The notes beneath the pieces were generated by a model that saw only the letters and a list, made by a program, of their open reading frames with translations, was not told where the DNA came from and did no database searches. Made by a program: the position numbers and the translations under genes. Positions 1 to 12,520 of a stretch of DNA of 64,000 nucleotides are shown here, piece by piece. The stretch comes from Urechis unicinctus (taxonomy: Eukaryota; Annelida; Polychaeta; Xenopneusta; Urechidae): the NCBI GenBank assembly GCA_034190875.2, contig CM067345.1, forward strand, positions 25,767,353 to 25,831,352, written 5' to 3'. Each line of letters starts with the position of its first letter. The first letter of the stretch is position 1.

Positions 1-86
1 ACTTTTATCATATTATATAACATTGGCAGTAAGCCTCAAGCATTATACTCAATAAATCATATGTGACTGTGATCATGTGAACTCAC

Positions 87-3000
87 CTGTTTGAGGTGAT
101 TGGAATGGCAGGTGTAACATGTGTCTGTGCAGAAGGTCATGAGTGCGCAGGTAACGTGTGGTGGGTCCACAGGTGTCTTTGTTAGCACACAGCCGGTAGA
201 TGAGTTGGTAGGCCAGCTCAGCAAGATGTGGCATCTCAGAGAGACAAGCTGGGCCCGATCGTGAGTCAACACCCCGGTTCAAGATACTAACCAGGGCATG
301 GAGGCATGTTCTGGGCGAGTCTAGCACACCTGCAGTTAATTGGAATTTCAACGTTACTTACGATGGATATCAATTAATGGCGCAATTATTGTTTCATATT
401 TTAAGAAGTTCGGGATTTACAAAACTGACAAAATTTAACACTTAGACCCCTATACCCACTAATTGCCTCCTCTCAATTTTTTCTTTAAGCTATTCTTACT
501 CTGTTTAATATTCTTTCAATCTCCTCTGTCAATTTCCCCTAACTCAAGCACAATATACTAGCAGTACATTTGCTTTATCAATTGCAAAAACTTGCAAAAC
601 AATACATCATACCAGGGTCTTCCAGGACAGTCTTTGCCACAGGCTTCTGCACCTCAAAGCCAAGCAGGTAATGAGCTAAGTTAGGTGTGGCAGTACTCAG
701 GGAGAGCAACAGCAGTCTCACAATGGCTAGGCGCGTATTACTGCGTACGGTAGACATCGTCAAGTCTTCATCTGCTGACAACAACAAAACAGTTCAAATT
801 AATAGAATTCACATCTGAAAACACAATATTATATCATGTATACCCATTCACGTCAAGAGAATCCTGCCAATCTTTACAAGATAACATTTGTGCACAGGCT
901 CAACATAATAGTACTAGGTCAAATCTACAAGCGTTTTCAGATACATTATGACATCTTGTTGCCATGACCACCCACCTGCATCCTGGTTCAGCTGAGTCTC
1001 AGCTTCCATCTTTTCACAGTCCTCCACTTCCAGACACTCGACAAAGCCGTGGAGAATATCCCTCCCATTCACCTGATGACACCAACACAACAAGCTATTC
1101 CTTCTGCCTTTCACTCCTCCCATTATAAACCAATCACATTGGATGTGGGGATGACTGACCTTGTTGATGGTGAGCAGACCCACTATTTTAGGCTGGACAA
1201 CAGGTGAAGAAATGGACATTGTGAGGATTCTCACAGCGGAGTAGGCATGTTCCGGCAGCCAGCTGTTGAATATGACAAATCTAACACACACAAAACCACC
1301 ATGCATTAATGGCTTAATCCTCACATACGCCCTCCAAACTTTTTATCACTCAGTGATTTCATCACTATGATCCAATTGATGCATCACCATGATCCAATTG
1401 ATGCATCACCATGATCCATTGAGTATGCTGATGTGGATTAGATTTATATAATACAAGCCAAAAGATATATTCCATTTGATTTTAGGAAGTGTGTGTGAGT
1501 GTGATGAATTGAATGGTGCAGGGTGGAGGTCATACTTTGCTAAGTTGGTGAGGTGGTCAGGTTGTCCAGTGCGTGGGTTGGTTGACAGCAGTAATTCTCC
1601 CATGTTCCCCAGCATGACAGCAGCATTAGACTCACGCAGCGCGTCGTGACATGCCTGTTGTCTCTCTAACGTAGCCTCCAACAAACGTAGACACATGAGA
1701 GCACTACGCTCCAACTCACTGTGACCTAGGTCAGACATAAACACAGGTCAATGGAAATAATACTATTTTTGTTCAATGTGATACTCTCAACCGAAGTTCT
1801 TAGTTTAAATGGGAATGTGATAAAAAAAAATTACATTTATTTGATCAAGATAAGCCTTCTATTTAATCTACAGAGCAGCAGATCAAGTTGATAGATATAG
1901 ATAAAACAACGTAATATGATAAGAACAAATACTATCACTATCGACTTCAAATTGAGCAGTAATTGTTGAAAATATCACATGGATCATTTAAGATCAGTTT
2001 CTCATTATCCAAGTAGGCCATTATATTCTGTGTCAAGTTAGTTCCTCACCAGGAAATGTGACGTACTTCTCCAGCTTACCAACTGCCTCGTCAATGACAA
2101 ATAAAACCTGAACCAATCACACACAAATGGAAGTGAGAAGACTGTTGCATACACAGGTTAGTAAGTCACAGGTGGCTGTCATGTAAACAGCTGGTTCCAT
2201 AAGAGCGCCAACACTGTTAATTTTTAAGTTGCTGATACATTAATTCATCTACATCCTTTGCCTTTTTAGATCTGTAAAAAAAAAGGTTTACTTACAGTCC
2301 TCAACATGGCTGAGTGGTTGAGCAGGTGCTCCAGAATGGTGTGTCCTGGTGGTTTGTTTACAATGGCTGTTCCCTCTCCTGCAATCTCTACAACCTGGTC
2401 AACAAAGTCCTCAGGGGACACCTCATGCTGACTCAGCAACTTGTTGAGGATGGTCAGCACACTGGCACATATCTCCCACTGACAGGCACAATATACCATG
2501 TCAACATAGCAAGACGGAAAAGTACAAATGACAGTGTACACATGCTACAAGTTAAGCAACAGCTTGAATTTGGCCTGGACATACTCCTCAATCATGATTG
2601 GTACCTTTTCTGCAGGGCTGCGGTAGGCCCGTGTATTGAATTTCAATAACACATGTTCCCGGAGAAAATCAACGTATGGAGTGAGGCCGGGTGCACGATA
2701 GCCAGCACCGAGGCCAGCTGGGACAGGGTGATCAGTGAGAGCATCCAGTAGAGAGAGGAATGCTCTGGTGAGAGGGAACTCCTCGCTACGGGACTCAACT
2801 TCATCTAACTCCACCTGATATCAACCATACATACATGTGCTTAGTAGCTAACACACTTATGTAAATAAAGTCACTTCAATCACCCTAGCAGATTATGAGG
2901 CAATGAAAAGAAGACACTCAATATTTATAACATTATTTAAGCCATCTAAATGAAGGACAATGGGTTCTCATTAATAAGTCATATGTTGTATTGTTTCATA

Positions 3001-6000
3001 CTGAATTTAAGAGTAGAGTTGCCTCACCAGAATACCACCAGAGTTGGTGGCATTAGGAGACTTCACAGTGGGAAGTATCTGATCACACAGAATGGAAAAG
3101 TTTTAATTCTTGCATAAAAATTCAAACAAAATAACTAATCAATGAAGGAAAACCACTGATATTTACCTGGGCCACCTCTATAGAGTGCCAGAGATTGAGA
3201 GCTATTTCCTGCGTCTTGGAGAGAGCTGCCAACACAAGCAGTAGTTCTGCCTTCAGTCGAGCAGGCACACTGCATGAGACAAGTCCCAGTAGCACTACCA
3301 GAGGGAGCCACTGCTGGTTCTCACACAGGCTGATGCGGGCCGTATTATCCTATGTCAAACAACATGAGGATCGTTTTGCATTGATTATTGTATTCAATAC
3401 GTAGAAGAAAATATAGGACAAAGTTACTGACAAACAATTGATGGCGTATGGCTCTGAATCAAAGACTACATCACATCTTTTCCTTGAAGTGCTGAGAGCC
3501 TCACCTGTTCTGCTATGCGCCTCATTAAGCGCAGCACCTCAGTCAGTCCCTCTACTTCCTGTGGCGTGATCCCTCGAGGATGGGGCTGTCTGTAGATGTG
3601 GGCTAGGTCAGATGTCACACCAGGTACCTCATGTCGCAGACTGGAGTAGTACTGATGGAGCGAGAAGAAGAAGTGATCCCATGACACTGTACTACCAGTT
3701 GGAGAACCTGAGTTCATTCAAACCACAAATCTTGCTAGCTCATGGTGGACAATAACAAAAATATGTCATAGTGAACTTTGGGATGATTTCCAAAAGAGAA
3801 AATTAAATCTTATTTCTTATTCACACACATGTTTTGTTTATCATTGTTGAAAAAAAACATGTTGTTATCTACCTGAGGGGTGGCCATTGGTATTGAGTAA
3901 GTAAAAGCAGTGGTGTGCACACTGTTGCCCTGTCGCCAGTCCTCGCAGCATGCGTAGATAGGGCATGTAGAGAGGGGGTGAGAGGAGGTCTCCAGCAATG
4001 CGCACAAACTTAGACAAGCTTATCTGAAATGGATAATTCAGTCCCATGTGATAGTGAAAGTAAATCTAGAGAGTCAGGACCAAGTATTGGCATAGCAAAC
4101 AAAAACACATTATAGACTTATCTGCACTTGTAATTAATGGTGGCTTAATTGTTACTGCTAACTGTAAATGTGTTCCCTTAATGACTGGTGTACCTGTTTC
4201 TGTGGTGGTCTGTATGACTGAAGGCTCATGGAGGAGAGGTTCTCTTGTGGACACCAGTATTCTTCAGCCAGGTTTAGTCCTAGTGGGTCTTTGTCATAGA
4301 GAACCCCAATCTGAAAACCATAGAACATACAGTTTAAACACCATGGGCAAACACTGATCCTATATTGAGCCCACTGGGCCTACTCTGAATAAAATTGTGA
4401 CAATATCAATTATATTTCAAATGACAAAAGCTTGTACTTACAGCATCCATCAGTTGTTCAAAGTGTCTTGGCAGGTTGCTAGGGGGCACCAGTCCTTGCT
4501 GCTGATTAGCCATGACGATTCTTGCTGTTTCATCTCCACGGTTACGCAGCTCTTTAATCTATGAAAATTTGATGAGATTTAGATTTCATTTGAATCTAAA
4601 GCAGGTAAGCAATTCATATACCAGTAAATTCCCATGACAAAAATATCATTCCAATATAAACCGATGATTTATCAACACTATTCAAAAATAATGTACAACC
4701 AAATCACAATTTACTAAGACAGGGTACCTTGAGAGGCATCTGGACAATGAAGTCTGTGAGGATGAGATGGATCTGCCTGACATATTGCTCCTGTCAACAT
4801 CAATATCAGGTCAATCAGTGCAAATGTAAGCAACGCAGGCACATACAGTGTCGGTTTTTAAGGTGCTGAATGTGCTTATGCTGTGTTTGTGGCACAAGTG
4901 CGGTGGAATTAGGTGGATCTATTAGGCAGTTCAACGCGGAAAGATAGGATTCTATCAATTATCACAAGAAACGGCATTTGATCTAATTTAAAAAAATAAA
5001 CAAGTTTTATCATAGTCAGGGCTAGACATTAACGGTTGTCCGCCTGTCCGGGACAGGTGGTTCTGCTTGTGGGACAAGTGAAAAGTCCCAAGCACTTGTC
5101 CGACCGGACATGTTAATTAATTCGCCGATATCTCGAGCAAACACTGAAGCCTTGAATAGTAAGGTTTAGCGTCTTTCGATGTGCAGCCGAGCATGTAAGA
5201 CAGAATAATCAGTAACCGTACAGCACTGATCCATGCGGCAGTTTCGTGTGTGTGAAGTTCTTTCACTGCTAGTAATTAAGACTCACTAAGTCATGTACAG
5301 TTAAACCGCAAGTTGCTTTATTCTACCAGTACCCGATGAATTGATAACAGAGGAACTTGTTACGTGTCGTAGTTTGCATCGTCTCAACAAATAGCTAGCG
5401 TCATTACAGTGATGTAAGGTCAAACTTGTTGCAGGAGTTTTGTGGCACGTGTATTTTTAACGCACTACTGATTTAACACTACATAAGCGCGTTGTGACGT
5501 TTAGCGCGATACGCATCGCGCTACGATGACGGAGCGCGCGAGCCAACACGTTGTGTTTTGGCAGGAAGGCTTAGGCGTTTACTAACCAACCCAAATTTGA
5601 TGCAGCGTAAGACTGACTGGCGTTCCACTCTGCGCCCGGAAATGATGGATAGATTGATGGCCATTTCGATATGTGGGCCGTCAGTGGATGACTATAATCC
5701 CAGCAGAGCTGTACAACTGTGGTTGAATGGGGGGAAACGTATGTGACGGTATCAAGGCCTTTTTGTGGGTGATGACGAAGATAATGTTTAGATATTTCTG
5801 GTGATGATTTTGATGATGATGGATTATGATGAAATTTTGTTATTGCAATAAACTTTTTATATAAGATAGGAGGCTGTGTTTGTATTACTTGGAGGTCCTA
5901 CAAGTGTGTGTTTTCCTATTTGGGTTGTTGTGTATGTGCTGCTGTGAAGTCATGTGTGTCGAATGCCAGGAGGTTGTGTGTTCTGCTGATATGTTGTGTG

Positions 6001-9000
6001 TGTTCTGCTGAGATGTGGTATGCCTGCATGTATTGTAAGGATGTTATGTATGTTGCTATGACGTCATTTGAGTTGCTAGGAGGTCCAACGGGTGTGGGTG
6101 ATGACAAAGATAATGTTTAGATATTTCTGGTGATGATTTTGATGATGATGGATTGTGATAAAAAAATTTAAACGCAATAAACTTTTTAAATAAGATTTTG
6201 TTACTTATATCGATTAAAACGACCATACCACGTGAACTTCCATGTCTTATGGGACAAGTAGATTTCACATGGGACAAGTAGAAATTGCTTGTCCTACGGG
6301 ACAAGTGAATGCTGGAAGTTAGTGTCTACCCCTGATAGTTCATTATAAATTAATAGAATGTTGACTTAAACATCAGGGGATGTTTTGTAGCTTTGAGCAT
6401 AGGGGTAACAGGGACAGCATGCTGAATGTGAATCACTTGATGAGGTTTAGATGTGGATGAAGCTTACCTCTTGGTGGAAGGCTGGTGAAGCGAGAACAGT
6501 GTTGGTGAGGAAGGTGAAAACATCAGCCTCAATAGCACAGTCCACCATCGCCTCATCGTTCTCAAAATAGTCGTTCAGATCTTAATAGAATTCAACAGAA
6601 AATAGATTGGAGACAATGAGGTGGAGTCTTAATGCTTACAAAGATTACATTCAAGCAGCAATATTTCCAGTTCGAAAAGGTTATCATTGAGTTAAGATGT
6701 TCTGATTGCAGTCAGTCATCAAACAGCCTCAACTGCCTTTGGAATAATCCATTTACATGAAAAGTGTTCAACAACTTAACAAAACCATATAATTTGATAT
6801 CATTATAACACACCTGGAGCCACAGGATACTGAGATGAGGTCCGTAGAGTTACAGCCCAGGCAAACTGCACCAGGGCCTTCAATCCTCCACTTGTCCAGT
6901 TATGATTAGAGTCAAGCTCCCGATGCAGTTCTGGTACAAATCCTTCATCCTTATTCAGTAGGGGTAGCTGCTCCAACGCTTCTGTTCAACACAACCATAT
7001 GGAAAAGATGTTTTCATCAAGTAATTCAGAGATGGAATTAGATGGCAACACTGATAGACACTGGCCCACCAAATCGAAAGGGGGCATATAATACTCAAAG
7101 TGTAACTTTCCAATAAACAAATTATTCTAAAAATCTTTAAGTGAGTAAATAGTCTGGTGTTGCAAGACTTAGTAATATCTAACCACTCTACAAAGAAAGT
7201 TAAGTTTATAATGGCTACTACAGTCCATGACAAAACACACCAACTCTCCCCCCACCTTCTAATTCCTTATGTTCTGGACACCTGACATCAATGTTGAACA
7301 GCAAGGCCATAGTGAGGGCCAATGACACCTCAGACAGACTACCATCTGGAGAGATGTGGTCACTGTTACGGAGGTATGCCACCAGGCGCATAGTGTCTGT
7401 CTTGCCCAGTGGAGTCTGGGCAGACCAGCAGAATACACACTCAGCCAAGGTTAGTTGGGTTTCTCTGATCTTCTCACTCACCTACAGACACCACCAAACA
7501 GATATGAAATGTAATGATTCATTGAGACATTCACAAGCAAGTACTAAAATGGTTCTTCTCTCTTTCAGCTGCAATATATAAGTAGATGTGTAGCAACCCA
7601 ATGGGCTATCCATAGTTCTAAAAAACGATTGTATTAAAACATTGATTAATTTCTCCAAAACAGATTACCAATTTCCGGTGTTTAGGGGAGCCAAGAGCTC
7701 TGAACTCAGGTAGTTGAAGCCGGGTAAGCTGAGCTGCTACATCAACTTCAGGAATCAAGTCTATCAGCAAACAATGAAAATCATATTTTTAAAGAAAGCC
7801 TGTGCACCTGTTGTATACTTCTATTATCTAAACTGATGAATATATAACCTAGAATCCTGGACACAAGTCCCTCTTCCAGTAATTGGTCAGTAAATTTGGA
7901 GAGAAGTGCGTTTGTGTCGTCAGTAAGTCCAAGAGACCATGCCCGGCCGGCACGTGCTTGGAGCAGAAGACGAAGGCTTGTTACGAGGCAACTCCTACCA
8001 TCATAGTAGAGCAGAACCGCTATCAAACCACGCTGCCATCCTGGGAAGTAAGGCTGCTGAGTCTCAGCTGAAAAAGTCTATTTAGCGTTTCATCCCCATA
8101 AAACATTGCATAATACTCCATGGTATTTCTTATTGTTTATATTTTCATTGTTGGAATGCACATTACATATCATGGAGGTTGACACCATATTCACGAATGA
8201 CTATCAAATCATTAAGTTAAATATCCTCTATATTGCAGTAGTGCAGCAAGATGTGTACCGGCAAGAAGCAGCTCCACAGCAGCATATTCATCCAGAGAGA
8301 AGAGGTCACTGAGAGTGAGAGCCTCTTCAATGAATGGCCTTGTCAGAATTTGAGGGGCTTGCTGTCCCTGCACGGAGATGCCATTGATGTGTGCCTTCTT
8401 GACAGCCTCACGATGGCTGTTATTTTTAGCCTGAATAAATATATATTCAACTGCTTAGATAATGGCTCTCAAGCACAGGGTTAGCCAGAAATTTCAAAGT
8501 GGGTGTCAAAGTTTCCAACACTGGCTTTCGTTTCATAATGCAGTTAATTCACCATTATGACCGCACCGCATAATGTTTTTCAATACAACTCTTGAAAACT
8601 AAAATAAAACCCAAACAATGCGCTGTGGTTTGGGACTTCGTTAAAAAAAAGGCTGTTGTCTTTTGAAATTGTCCGTCGTAATGACGGCACAACAGCTGCC
8701 TGGCCAAGTCTATACTCTCAAGTCTTGTTTGGTAGGCCAAACTAAGTTATATACCTTGCATTTAACCTGTGGCAAAAGGTTCAGTAACCTCAAAATTATT
8801 ATCAAGGATAGATATTGTTGCCAAAATATTAACTTTCTAACCGGATTTTTCAGTAGTGAGATGAAATCTGGCTTGAACTTTCGCAAGGTTACTTCAAGGT
8901 CATGTAGAGCATCAGGCTGGTGTCTGCACAAGGCAGCATCCACAGATTGATACAGGGCCTTGTAAGGTCCCCATATTCTAGCAGCTGCAACAACAAACAC

Positions 9001-9501
9001 ATAAATGTGAAAATTTACACATATGTATGTACATAGTTACGTATGTACATATGTGTGTATAGTCTGCAAAATGTTTGACCTTTTACATCACCTGACAGGT
9101 AATCTCATATGTGTTTACCAGTTCATTTTGATACCATACAAAAAAACTCCTTTGTATAACTTTCTACCTTAGAGATCCTTGTTTGTGACTTTCCCCACCC
9201 CACCATCACCCCACCCAACGAATCAAAGTAAAGAGCATGCAATGGCAATACTAGAAGCTACATAAACAACTTTAGTTGAACCACAGCTCTACAAGACAGG
9301 GCTATTAGTGAATGTCATCTAAATTTAAAGATCATAACAAGACAAAATTATTAACCAGCACAGGAGTTGCCAAAGAAAAGGAAAACTGCCTTCTGCAGTT
9401 GGGATTTGGGCAATAAATTTTATTAAATACATAGCCACATCTTGAAGTAATAAAAAACTAAAAAGAGAACCACCAACCGAGATGGACCCTACTCCTCGCA
9501 T
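87..9501 (-). CDS. NUP205: Nuclear pore complex protein Nup205, 5' half (partial, runs off left edge)
   Basis: Large alpha-solenoid scaffold nucleoporin of the inner ring; the family is about 2000 residues and about 1102 are encoded here. Recognised from conserved stretches such as IWGPYK near the N-terminus, KPDFISLLKNP, SVQGQQ, EEYWCP, CAHHCFYLLN, EEFPLTRAF, SPEDFVDQVVEIAGEG, HGFVECLEVED, LAHYLLGFE and SPRTCLHAL. Exons from 5' to 3' (plus coordinates): 9474-9501 (tentative), 8842-8984, 8259-8430, 7849-8067, 7669-7760, 7256-7481, 6814-6981, 6468-6580, 4728-4790, 4442-4558, 4194-4310, 3873-4023, 3505-3707, 3167-3349, 3028-3078, 2605-2814, 2296-2478, 2050-2107, 1536-1725, 1160-1280, 976-1072, 613-771, 87-329. 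Every border is GT-AG and all phases agree with no frameshift or stop, so it looks functional. The last exon ends in phase 1 at a good donor, so the C-terminal half lies left of the window. One intron (4791-6467) carries a hAT-type element. Confidence 0.95.
1362..1420. repeat. 22-bp tandem repeat, about 2.5 copies
   Basis: The core GATCCAATTGATGCATCACC recurs with starts at 1369, 1391 and 1413, a constant 22-bp period. It sits in the intron between the NUP205 exons 1160-1280 and 1536-1725. Confidence 0.85.
5558..5746 (+). pseudogene. hAT transposase C-terminal remnant
   Basis: The open frame ends RKTDWRSTLRPEMMDRLM followed by AISICGPSVDDYNPSRAVQLW and a stop. This matches the C-terminal dimerisation tail of hAT transposases of the ZNF862/KIAA1586-like type (R-S-S/T-L at the start, I-x-G-P-x-x-x-Y-N/D-P-x-x-A-V-x-x-W later). 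The upstream catalytic RNase-H part and BED/TTF finger are missing, so it is a 5'-deleted remnant. No start codon can be defended. Confidence 0.7.
5765..6195 (+). repeat. Duplicated 3' tail inside the hAT-type element
   Basis: About 100 bp at 5765-5866 recurs at 6094-6195 (offset 329 bp) with a few substitutions. Each copy contains a GATGATTTTGATGATGATGG core and an AATAAA-type poly(A) signal in CAATAAACTTTTTA. The unit probably represents the transposase 3' UTR, duplicated in tandem. Confidence 0.85.
9474..9501 (-). CDS. NUP205: Candidate first coding exon of NUP205
   Basis: A 28-nt open stretch begins with ATG (complement of 9499-9501) and encodes MRGVGSISV plus one base before a GTGGTT donor. 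The phase-1 end fits the phase of the next exon (8842-8984, which begins AARIWGPYK). The resulting leader of nine residues matches the length of the vertebrate Nup205 leader before its AAS-LWGPYK. The donor is weak and the nine residues are not conserved, so this is inferred from phase, length and position. Another upstream exon is possible. Confidence 0.45.
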
Positions 9502-9670
9502 CCTCTGATTGGATGGATGTTATTTAATGTATATGTATCAATATGTGATTGGCTGGAGGGCCAGAAAAGTATTGTGGTACGGTTGCGGTGCGAGGCTGTC
9601 GGGACACAAGGCTTGAGAGAGAGAGAGATCACGAAAATAAAGAGACTTGTTACTCAAAAACGGACTTGTA
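9502..9670 (-). promoter_or_regulatory. Putative NUP205 promoter with two CCAAT boxes
   Basis: Read on the minus strand, CCAAT motifs occur at the complements of 9508-9512 and 9548-9552, just upstream of the proposed start codon. No TATA box is obvious. A hAT-type transposon begins at 9671, so the native upstream sequence continues only beyond 11737. The assignment depends on the tentative first exon. Confidence 0.3.
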
Positions 9671-11729
9671 CAGGGCTCGAAACTAACGCCCGCCCGCCCG
9701 CCAATGGCGAGTCAAAATCGGCTCGGGCGGGTAGAAATTACGAAACTGGTCGCCCGGGTGGCGAGTCAACAAATAGCCTGTATTAAGTTTTTATGATGCG
9801 CCCGCTCGCAGCACGTTCTGAAACGCCCGACCTTTAATTAAACACGCAACAAAAAGCCCCGAACCCCGACTAAGATCACCAGTGATTGTTTACTCCAAAC
9901 GCAGCGAGTATTTATTTAGAGGGTCTCTGGTCTTCATTGTAGTATTAAATATACAGATTTGGACACCTTATACGACTTAATCGGATGTCCCGTTGGTATT
10001 GTTATTTGGGCGCTAATATACCGTCGCTCACTTAGCTGACGACTTGTTCACATAATAACTTACGCAGCAATGTGACGGTAATACTAACATGACGCATCCT
10101 CATTCATATGATTTCTGGTCTTTTGTATATAATATAACTGTGTTTGTTTTATTCAAACAATATCATTCTTCCATTACCATGTCCGAAATCGTAAAAACAC
10201 CCCTCACGAGCAGCCGTGAATTTGTTGTGCTAGAATTGTATTCGAGTGCTTGTTCATCTTTGAATGCGTCGCTGTTGGCGGGATGTGCCAATTTTAGATT
10301 GTTGTTTCAGGTAATAATGTAAGTAGGTGCACGGAGGTTTGACTCCAAGGTTAGGCTCGGCTTTTGAGAAGCTGTGACAGGAGCTCGCGCTTTCAACTGG
10401 TCAGCGCGTCACGATGCGACGCGTGCTATCAACGTATCCACGTCATGACACGGGCGAAACGTCGGTCGCTGCGTAGCGTCGCGCGTTGCGTTTGGGTCTC
10501 GGCGAACTTTGGATAAATAAGGCTTCGTTTGATCATGATAAATCATCAAGCTCTGTTCTACGAGTCGACCAAGTAAAATCGTCAGCGTAAAAAATCACCA
10601 ATTTTTCTACACTACGTGGCATTTCGTTGAAGGGGCCAAGCCTCCCCAGTCGAGTAAGCGCAAGGTACCAGAAGAGACAGGAAATGGAATTCTAGCTGGC
10701 TGAAAACAGACTGCGGAGAAGAAAGAGGTTGGCTGCGACACGATGATAAAGCAAGAGTAATGTTTTGCGATTGCTGCAGAACATATGCAACCAAAGATAT
10801 GCAGCTGTCTGAATATGCTTTCAGTTTTTGGTGATCAGGCAGCAGCCAAACTCGTTGAATATTTCAATGTTGTACTCTCTCGTGCAGGTGTTGACACTGC
10901 ATATATCCCAGACCAGTGGGCAATGCTTAAAGCACCGGTGAGCTGATGCTGAATAAACCTATTTATCATTTGTGTTATGTAAATGATCATTGCCTATAGT
11001 ATGCTCATATGTCTTGTGCAGATTCTCACAGACAGCAGCAGAGGTCCAGGAATTGACTAGATGTCCTGCGCAAGCATAAACAGGGCACATAGGACAGACT
11101 GTTGTGATGTATTAGCCCTCATGGACCTCATTCTGACCCTTCCTGCCTCTACAGCTGTGTGAAAGAGGATTCAACATAAAAAATGACTGGACGTCCAGTC
11201 TTGGCGCAGACTCCCTCAACGACCTGATGACTGTGCTTCTTGTGTCGCCCCCTACCACTGACTGCAACCCTGAGCATGCTATAGAACTGTTATAGATTAC
11301 TGGGACCTGGTATCGACGCTCCAGTTACAAGGAAAACATTCAATGTGAAAGTGAGGAGGAGGATGGACCAGAAGAGGACTTTGTTTACTTGGTTTGTCCT
11401 GGGCACTCGAGGCCACATACCAGAAAGCCTGTTGTTAAGTAGGGTGTTATTGTTTTGTGTATTATATGTTCTTACCCGAGTGTCATGTTTTTCATGCTGT
11501 GTTTATCTATCAAGTGATTGAATTTCATGCAATTTTATTTTAATTTTTTTTTCGTGTATATTGTGAGTTATATTATGTGGGTTGTAGGGTAAAAAAAATA
11601 AAGTATTCATCAAATATACATAAACTTGTGTGGACTTTTGTTGGCTGGTGGAATTTTTTCTGGGCCGGTGGATTTTTGGAACTACCAGCCAGGTTGGCTG
11701 GTGGCAAATTTTCTAAGTTTCATGCCCTG
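9671..11729 (+). mobile_element. CAGGG-ended hAT-type DNA transposon with perfect 8-bp target duplication
   Basis: Left end CAGGGCTCGAAACTAACGCC; the reverse complement of the right end reads CAGGGCATGAAACTTAG. The target duplication GACTTGTA is exact at 9663-9670 and 11730-11737, the 8 bp typical of hAT. Subterminal words are specific to this copy: CGCCCG/GGCGAG on the left and GGCTGGTGG on the right. The interior holds a decayed intron-bearing transposase. The insertion lies about 170 bp upstream of the proposed NUP205 start codon. Confidence 0.92.
10840..11295 (+). pseudogene. Decayed hAT transposase, two exons
   Basis: Exon-like block one reads AKLVEYFNVVLSRAGVDTAY then IPDQWAMLKAP and ends at a GTGAGC donor (10938). 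Block two starts after a TTGTGCAG acceptor (11022). The C-terminal hallmark LILTLPASTA then CERGFN, KNDWTSSLGADSLNDLMTV and NPEHAIELL precedes the stop at 11293-11295. Two bases are missing between the STA and CERGF motifs, and a stop lies just after the acceptor, so the protein is broken. The N-terminal half is not recognisable. Confidence 0.8.
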
Positions 11730-11837
11730 GACTTGTACTATTCATCCCCAATCTTAGTACATAACATATCGTCCACAAATGTGTCTGCTCAAGTCTATGT
11801 GAAAACGCAGCAATTTCGTCATAACGTACTTTGATAT

Positions 11838-12085
11838 TCGAAACAAAAATGGCGATAAAGAAAGCAGCGTTAATGTTTGAGATATGTTTTTGATTCATTT
11901 GTGCATATATTGAAGATTAATGACGATCTCGATGTTTAAGAATAATCAGATATGGTTCTTTTGGGTATTTGCTTAACTATGAGGCAGTGAGATTAATCTT
12001 TGGTTGTCAACCACATTTTGACTAGGCCAAACGCCAGACCTAACAGTAACAGGTTACTGAGGTAGTAGTTAGGTCTGTTAAGCGG
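11838..12085 (+). repeat. Interspersed repeat, copy 1 (pairs with 18207-18450)
   Basis: Shares with 18207-18450 the ordered blocks GAAACAAA-ATGGCGATAAA, GCAGCGT-AATGTTTG, ATGACGATCT and TTTGGTTGTCAACCACATTT, then a GACCTAACAG block, over about 250 bp with small indels. GGTTGTCAACC is self-complementary. No coding capacity or clear terminal repeats are visible. It begins about 100 bp beyond the hAT target duplication. Confidence 0.75.
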
Positions 12086-12520
12086 GCTACCCTGGGTAGG
12101 GGTGTCAGCCGAACCTCGCCGCAGACGGCCGCGCTTGTGCCTCAATGTTAATTCCAATTTTTTTCAACTTGCTCTAACTGGCATTTATATTTAAGATACA
12201 TTGACGAATGATACATCAAACAAGAGCTAACGTATTGAATTTCAATAATATTGCCTTACTTTTCCGAGTATTTTTGACTTTTCGTGACTCACTCCGTTTT
12301 GAATTATCTAAATCCGTTCGTAATCGTTACTCGCATTGTTTTTATTGTTTGGTGAATGACAAGATGACATTCTAATGTTTACGATCACATAAAATCTATA
12401 AAAATTGGCCAAAGGGAAAATAATATTATTTACGTACGAAATGTTACGGTGTAAACAAATGTATTTTTTCCCCAATTTTATCAGAGTCTCGTGATAAAGG
12501 TACACACTTTTGACAAATTT

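Larger units (their letters stand above)
5017..6334 (+). mobile_element. CAGGG-ended hAT-type DNA transposon (non-autonomous), in NUP205 intron
   Basis: The ends are inverted: CAGGGCTAGACATTAACGG on the left, and the reverse complement of the right end reads CAGGGGTAGACACTAACTT. The direct repeat ATAGT flanks both sides (5012-5016 and 6335-6339), a 5-bp duplication rather than the usual 8 bp of hAT elements. GGACAAGT-type words recur next to both ends in both orientations, as expected of transposase-binding sites. The interior keeps only the last codons of a transposase and a duplicated 3' tail. It cannot move by itself. Orientation is opposite to the host gene. Confidence 0.85.

Noticed and set aside
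2545..2604. Extension of the NUP205 exon 2605-2814 to 2549
   Set aside because: The frame stays open, but the donor GTACCA after the AYRSPAEK codons gives the phase and homology needed to join TGGGAG at 2478.
73..8071. Plus-strand and off-frame ORFs across NUP205 (for example 2314-2649, 7291-7581, 7883-8071)
   Set aside because: They are shadows of well-supported minus-strand exons.
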